From NCBI GenBank assembly GCA_963933065.1, contig CAWVUB010000125.1, positions 1-5,729 of the forward strand: DNA of 5,729 nucleotides. The letters are read 5' to 3'. Within the stretch, counting starts at the first letter, position 1, and each line of letters opens with the position of its first letter. This DNA comes from UBA9410 sp963933065. GTDB taxonomy: Bacteria > Actinomycetota > Acidimicrobiia > Acidimicrobiales > MedAcidi-G1. The position numbers and the translations under genes were made by a program. Positions 5,353-5,729 of this stretch are shown here, one piece after another. Below the pieces are notes generated by a model, which was given only the letters and a program-made list of their open reading frames with translations, did not search any database and had not been told where the DNA came from.

Positions 5353-5729
5353 ATGGAATTTTCTCTTACCACTGAACAAGAAATGTTTCGCGACACTGTC
5401 CGTAACTGGGTGGAACGTGAGTGCCCAAAGTCCAAGGCATTGGAATATGAGGCACAGGAGTACGAGTACCCATTTGAGTTATGGGACAAGATGTCCGATG
5501 CGGGCTTTCACGCGATTGGTCTGCCCGAAGAACTCGGAGGGCAAGGCGGCGACACTGTTACTCAGATGATCTTGACTCGTGAGATGGCCAGGTCCCTCGC
5601 GGGGCTGACGTGGATCTACGGAATCAACGCATTTTGTGCAAAGTCCATCAACCAGTTCGCTCGCGACGAGGTCCGAGAGAAGCTGATCCCAGACATGGCT
5701 GCTGGTCGGACGCGAGTTGCGATATCTGT
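5353..5729 (+). CDS. Acyl-CoA dehydrogenase, N-terminal part (runs off the window)
   Basis: An open frame from the ATG at 5353 runs to the window end, giving 125 codons without a stop. AAGGA (5341-5345) lies 7 bases before the ATG. The start MEFSLTTEQEMFRDTVRNWVERE, then FELWDKMSDAGFHAIGLPEELGGQGGD (41-67) and REKLIPDMAAGRTRVAIS (108-125), match the alpha-helical N-terminal domain of acyl-CoA dehydrogenases. These FAD enzymes introduce the alpha,beta double bond of an acyl-CoA and pass electrons to ETF. The catalytic Glu and the FAD/ETF contact regions lie in the missing C-terminal part, so activity cannot be confirmed. It follows the FAD oxidoreductase by 44 bases and would supply the first step of the beta-oxidation turn that the thiolase finishes. 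Confidence 0.93.
   Translation, partial: MEFSLTTEQEMFRDTVRNWVERECPKSKALEYEAQEYEYPFELWDKMSDAGFHAIGLPEELGGQGGDTVTQMILTREMARSLAGLTWIYGINAFCAKSINQFARDEVREKLIPDMAAGRTRVAIS

Noticed and set aside
1..5729. RNA genes, CRISPR, insertion sequences or attachment sites
   Set aside because: No tRNA-like cloverleaf, spaced direct repeats, transposase-like protein or terminal inverted repeats were seen on either strand; gaps are all under 160 bases.

Overview
The window holds five complete genes and two partial ones, all on the + strand. The organism is probably a high- or mid-GC actinobacterium-like lineage, for example an acidimicrobial type; a SAR202-like Chloroflexi is an alternative. This rests on a FadA6-like thiolase, a luciferase-like (F420/FMN-type) oxidoreductase, moderate GC (mid-50s percent by eye, not computed) and short Shine-Dalgarno-led genes. 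The taxonomic call is inference. There is no sign of mobile elements, RNA genes or CRISPR.

Layout. (1) Positions 1-64 hold the tail of an upstream gene, which overlaps by ATGA the start of an SDR-fold protein (61-813). (2) A 123-base gap (814-936) carries a TetR-type palindrome over a plausible promoter. (3) Next comes a likely operon of thiolase (937-2082), a VOC-fold protein with a methylmalonyl-CoA-epimerase-like metal site (2127-2663) and a luciferase-like monooxygenase/reductase (2743-3765). (4) A 157-base gap (3766-3922) carries a second, nearly identical palindrome. (5) It is followed by a phytoene-desaturase/amine-oxidase-type FAD oxidoreductase (3923-5308) and the first 125 codons of an acyl-CoA dehydrogenase (5353 to the window end).

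The set reads as a catabolic cluster for a CoA-activated substrate. The acyl-CoA dehydrogenase would open and the thiolase would close a beta-oxidation turn. The VOC protein could epimerise a branched acyl-CoA, and the two flavin/deazaflavin-type oxidoreductases could act on a ring or polyunsaturated skeleton. The substrate cannot be read from the sequence; a terpenoid or steroid-like compound is a guess based on the FadA6-like thiolase.

The most notable observations are two. A shared operator (TCAAAC-N4-GTTTG core, 14 of 16 bases identical) lies about 90-100 bases ahead of two separate transcription units. The SDR protein has lost the catalytic Tyr (Ser instead) and probably the catalytic Asn, while keeping the Ser and Lys of the tetrad.
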